Translations under genes and position numbers: made by a program
The notes under the pieces: generated by a model
The model's input: only the letters and a program-made list of their open reading frames with translations
The model's database searches: none
What the model was told of the DNA's origin: nothing
Part shown: positions 5,126 through 6,279 of the stretch, one piece after another
Layout: each line of letters starts with the position of its first letter
Numbering within the stretch: the stretch's first letter is position 1
NCBI GenBank assembly: GCA_001751015.1
Contig: MAXM01000080.1
Coordinates: 1,171-7,449, forward strand
Reading direction: 5' to 3'
Length of the DNA stretch: 6,279 nucleotides
DNA from: Desulfobacterales bacterium C00003106
GTDB taxonomy: Bacteria > Desulfobacterota > Desulfobacteria > Desulfobacterales > C00003106

Positions 5126-6279
5126 ATGAAGTCAATTGCACGCTGGTCCATAGATAACCGGGTCGCTGTCAACCTCCTCATGTTTCTCATGATCATAGCG
5201 GGCCTGCTTGCCTTGGGGTCGATGCGCCGTGAGGTCTTCCCCCAGTTTTCTCTTGATTTCATACGGATCACGGTTCAGTACCCTGGAGCAAGCCCCGAGG
5301 AAATAGAAGAGGGCATCTGCGTAAAGCTCGAAGAACAGATCAAGGGGATAGAGGGTATCTCCAGGATTATGTCAACAGCGCAAGAAGGGATGGCATCGGT
5401 TGTAGTTGAACTCGATGTTGGAGGTGATGACGAGGTTCAGGGTATATTGGATGATATCGACATCGAGGTGGCGCGTATCGACACCTTTCCAGAAGAGGCT
5501 GAAAAACCCGTAATTACTGAAATGGTCATGAGAGAAGACGCAATCGCTGTCGTGGTTTACGGGGATGTGTCTGAACGACAACTGAGGGCGGCTGCCGAAA
5601 AGATCAGGGACGATCTGACAGATACGGATATCATTTCACAGGCGCGCATATTCGGCGTCAGGGAGTATGAGATATCGATTGAGGTCTCTGAAGAGAACCT
5701 GAGACGTTACGGGCTTACTTTTGATCAGATGGCAAGGGCTGTGCGCACGGCCAGCCTTGATCTGCCGGGAGGCATCATCAAGACTCCCACAGGAGACGTG
5801 CTGATCCGTTCCAAGGGCCAGCGTTACGTTGGACGCGAATTTGAAGATATCCCCCTGATCACGCGAAAGGACGGCACTATTGTCCGTCTCGGGCAGGTGG
5901 CTGACATCGTGGATGGTTTTGAGGATACGGATCAGTGGGGACGCTTTGACGGCAAGCCCATGGCCATGGTGCAGGTCACCAAAACGGGCAATGAAGATCT
6001 CATCAAAATAGCCCGTTTTGTACGGGATTATGTTGACGCTCACCAGGGTCTCATGCCGGGAGGAATCAAGATCGCTATATGGACGGACCTTTCCAAGATG
6101 GTTCGGGACCGGATTGATCTGCTCACAAGAAACGGGGTCCAGGGTATTCTTCTTGTCTTTCTCTGTCTTGCTCTTTTTTTGAACTTCCGTCTCGCCTTCT
6201 GGGTGGCCCTCGGCATACCAGTCTCATTTCTGGCGGCATTCTTTGTGATGCAATGGCATGGCGACACGATCAACATGAT
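5126..6279 (+). CDS. RND-family efflux permease (AcrB/HAE type), N-terminal 384 residues, runs off right edge
   Basis: Proton-driven inner-membrane pump partner of the preceding adaptor. The ATG is the base after the adaptor stop. The first membrane helix spans about residues 13-31, followed by the family's N-terminal signature REVFPQFSLDFIRITVQYPGASPEEIEE (about 34-62) and the first large periplasmic loop with porter-type segments (about 40-330), including the LRRYGLTFDQMARAVR stretch that matches the docking/porter region of this family. Membrane helix 2 starts near residue 338 and is followed by LNFRLAFWVALGIPVSF, the usual helix 2-3 junction. Family members have about 1000-1050 residues and twelve helices, so roughly 60 percent lies outside the window, including the charged residues of helix 4 that relay protons. 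Expression is expected from the adaptor promoter. The substrate is not predictable from what is visible. Confidence 0.93.
   Translation, partial: MKSIARWSIDNRVAVNLLMFLMIIAGLLALGSMRREVFPQFSLDFIRITVQYPGASPEEIEEGICVKLEEQIKGIEGISRIMSTAQEGMASVVVELDVGGDDEVQGILDDIDIEVARIDTFPEEAEKPVITEMVMREDAIAVVVYGDVSERQLRAAAEKIRDDLTDTDIISQARIFGVREYEISIEVSEENLRRYGLTFDQMARAVRTASLDLPGGIIKTPTGDVLIRSKGQRYVGREFEDIPLITRKDGTIVRLGQVADIVDGFEDTDQWGRFDGKPMAMVQVTKTGNEDLIKIARFVRDYVDAHQGLMPGGIKIAIWTDLSKMVRDRIDLLTRNGVQGILLVFLCLALFLNFRLAFWVALGIPVSFLAAFFVMQWHGDTINM

Noticed and set aside
5636..6276. Minus-strand open frames opposite the permease
   Set aside because: The plus-strand frame carries clear RND permease signatures throughout this stretch, so these are shadows.

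Overview
The window reads as chromosomal DNA of a Gram-negative bacterium. The protein style (an IleRS of the bacterial ileS type with a C-terminal zinc finger, and an inner-membrane-anchored adaptor followed by an RND pump) would suit a Desulfobacterota-like (former deltaproteobacterial) lineage. That placement is a guess from protein character, not a search result.

Layout from left to right. (1) Positions 1-248, minus strand: the edge of an unidentified membrane-protein reading frame. It looks strongly coding (charged helix, then one membrane segment) but has no start codon after an in-frame TAA at 249-251, so it is probably a broken or 5'-truncated gene. (2) 249-404: intergenic, divergent to ileS, with a small perfect inverted repeat and the ileS ribosome binding site. 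(3) 405-3209, plus: a complete ileS (934 aa) with all expected domains and an HLGT version of the HIGH signature. (4) 3233-3457, minus, convergent with ileS: a 74-aa protein built almost entirely of a 15-residue repeat, with its own good ribosome binding site. (5) 3458-3814: about 350 bases without a convincing gene, but rich in inverted repeats. The half nearest the small gene carries three hairpin-like elements in the small gene's upstream region. The half nearest the pump genes holds a plausible promoter whose -35 box lies inside a 12-bp palindrome. (6) 3815-5125, plus: periplasmic adaptor (membrane fusion protein), probably starting at a GTG rather than the upstream ATG at 3764. (7) 5126-6279, plus: first 384 residues of an RND permease, starting on the base after the adaptor stop codon and running off the window.

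The adaptor and permease form an obvious two-gene efflux operon; the outer-membrane channel is not visible here. ileS is a stand-alone housekeeping gene in this window. The parts least explained by known families are the 15-residue-repeat mini-protein with its structured upstream region, and the interrupted membrane-protein frame at the left edge.
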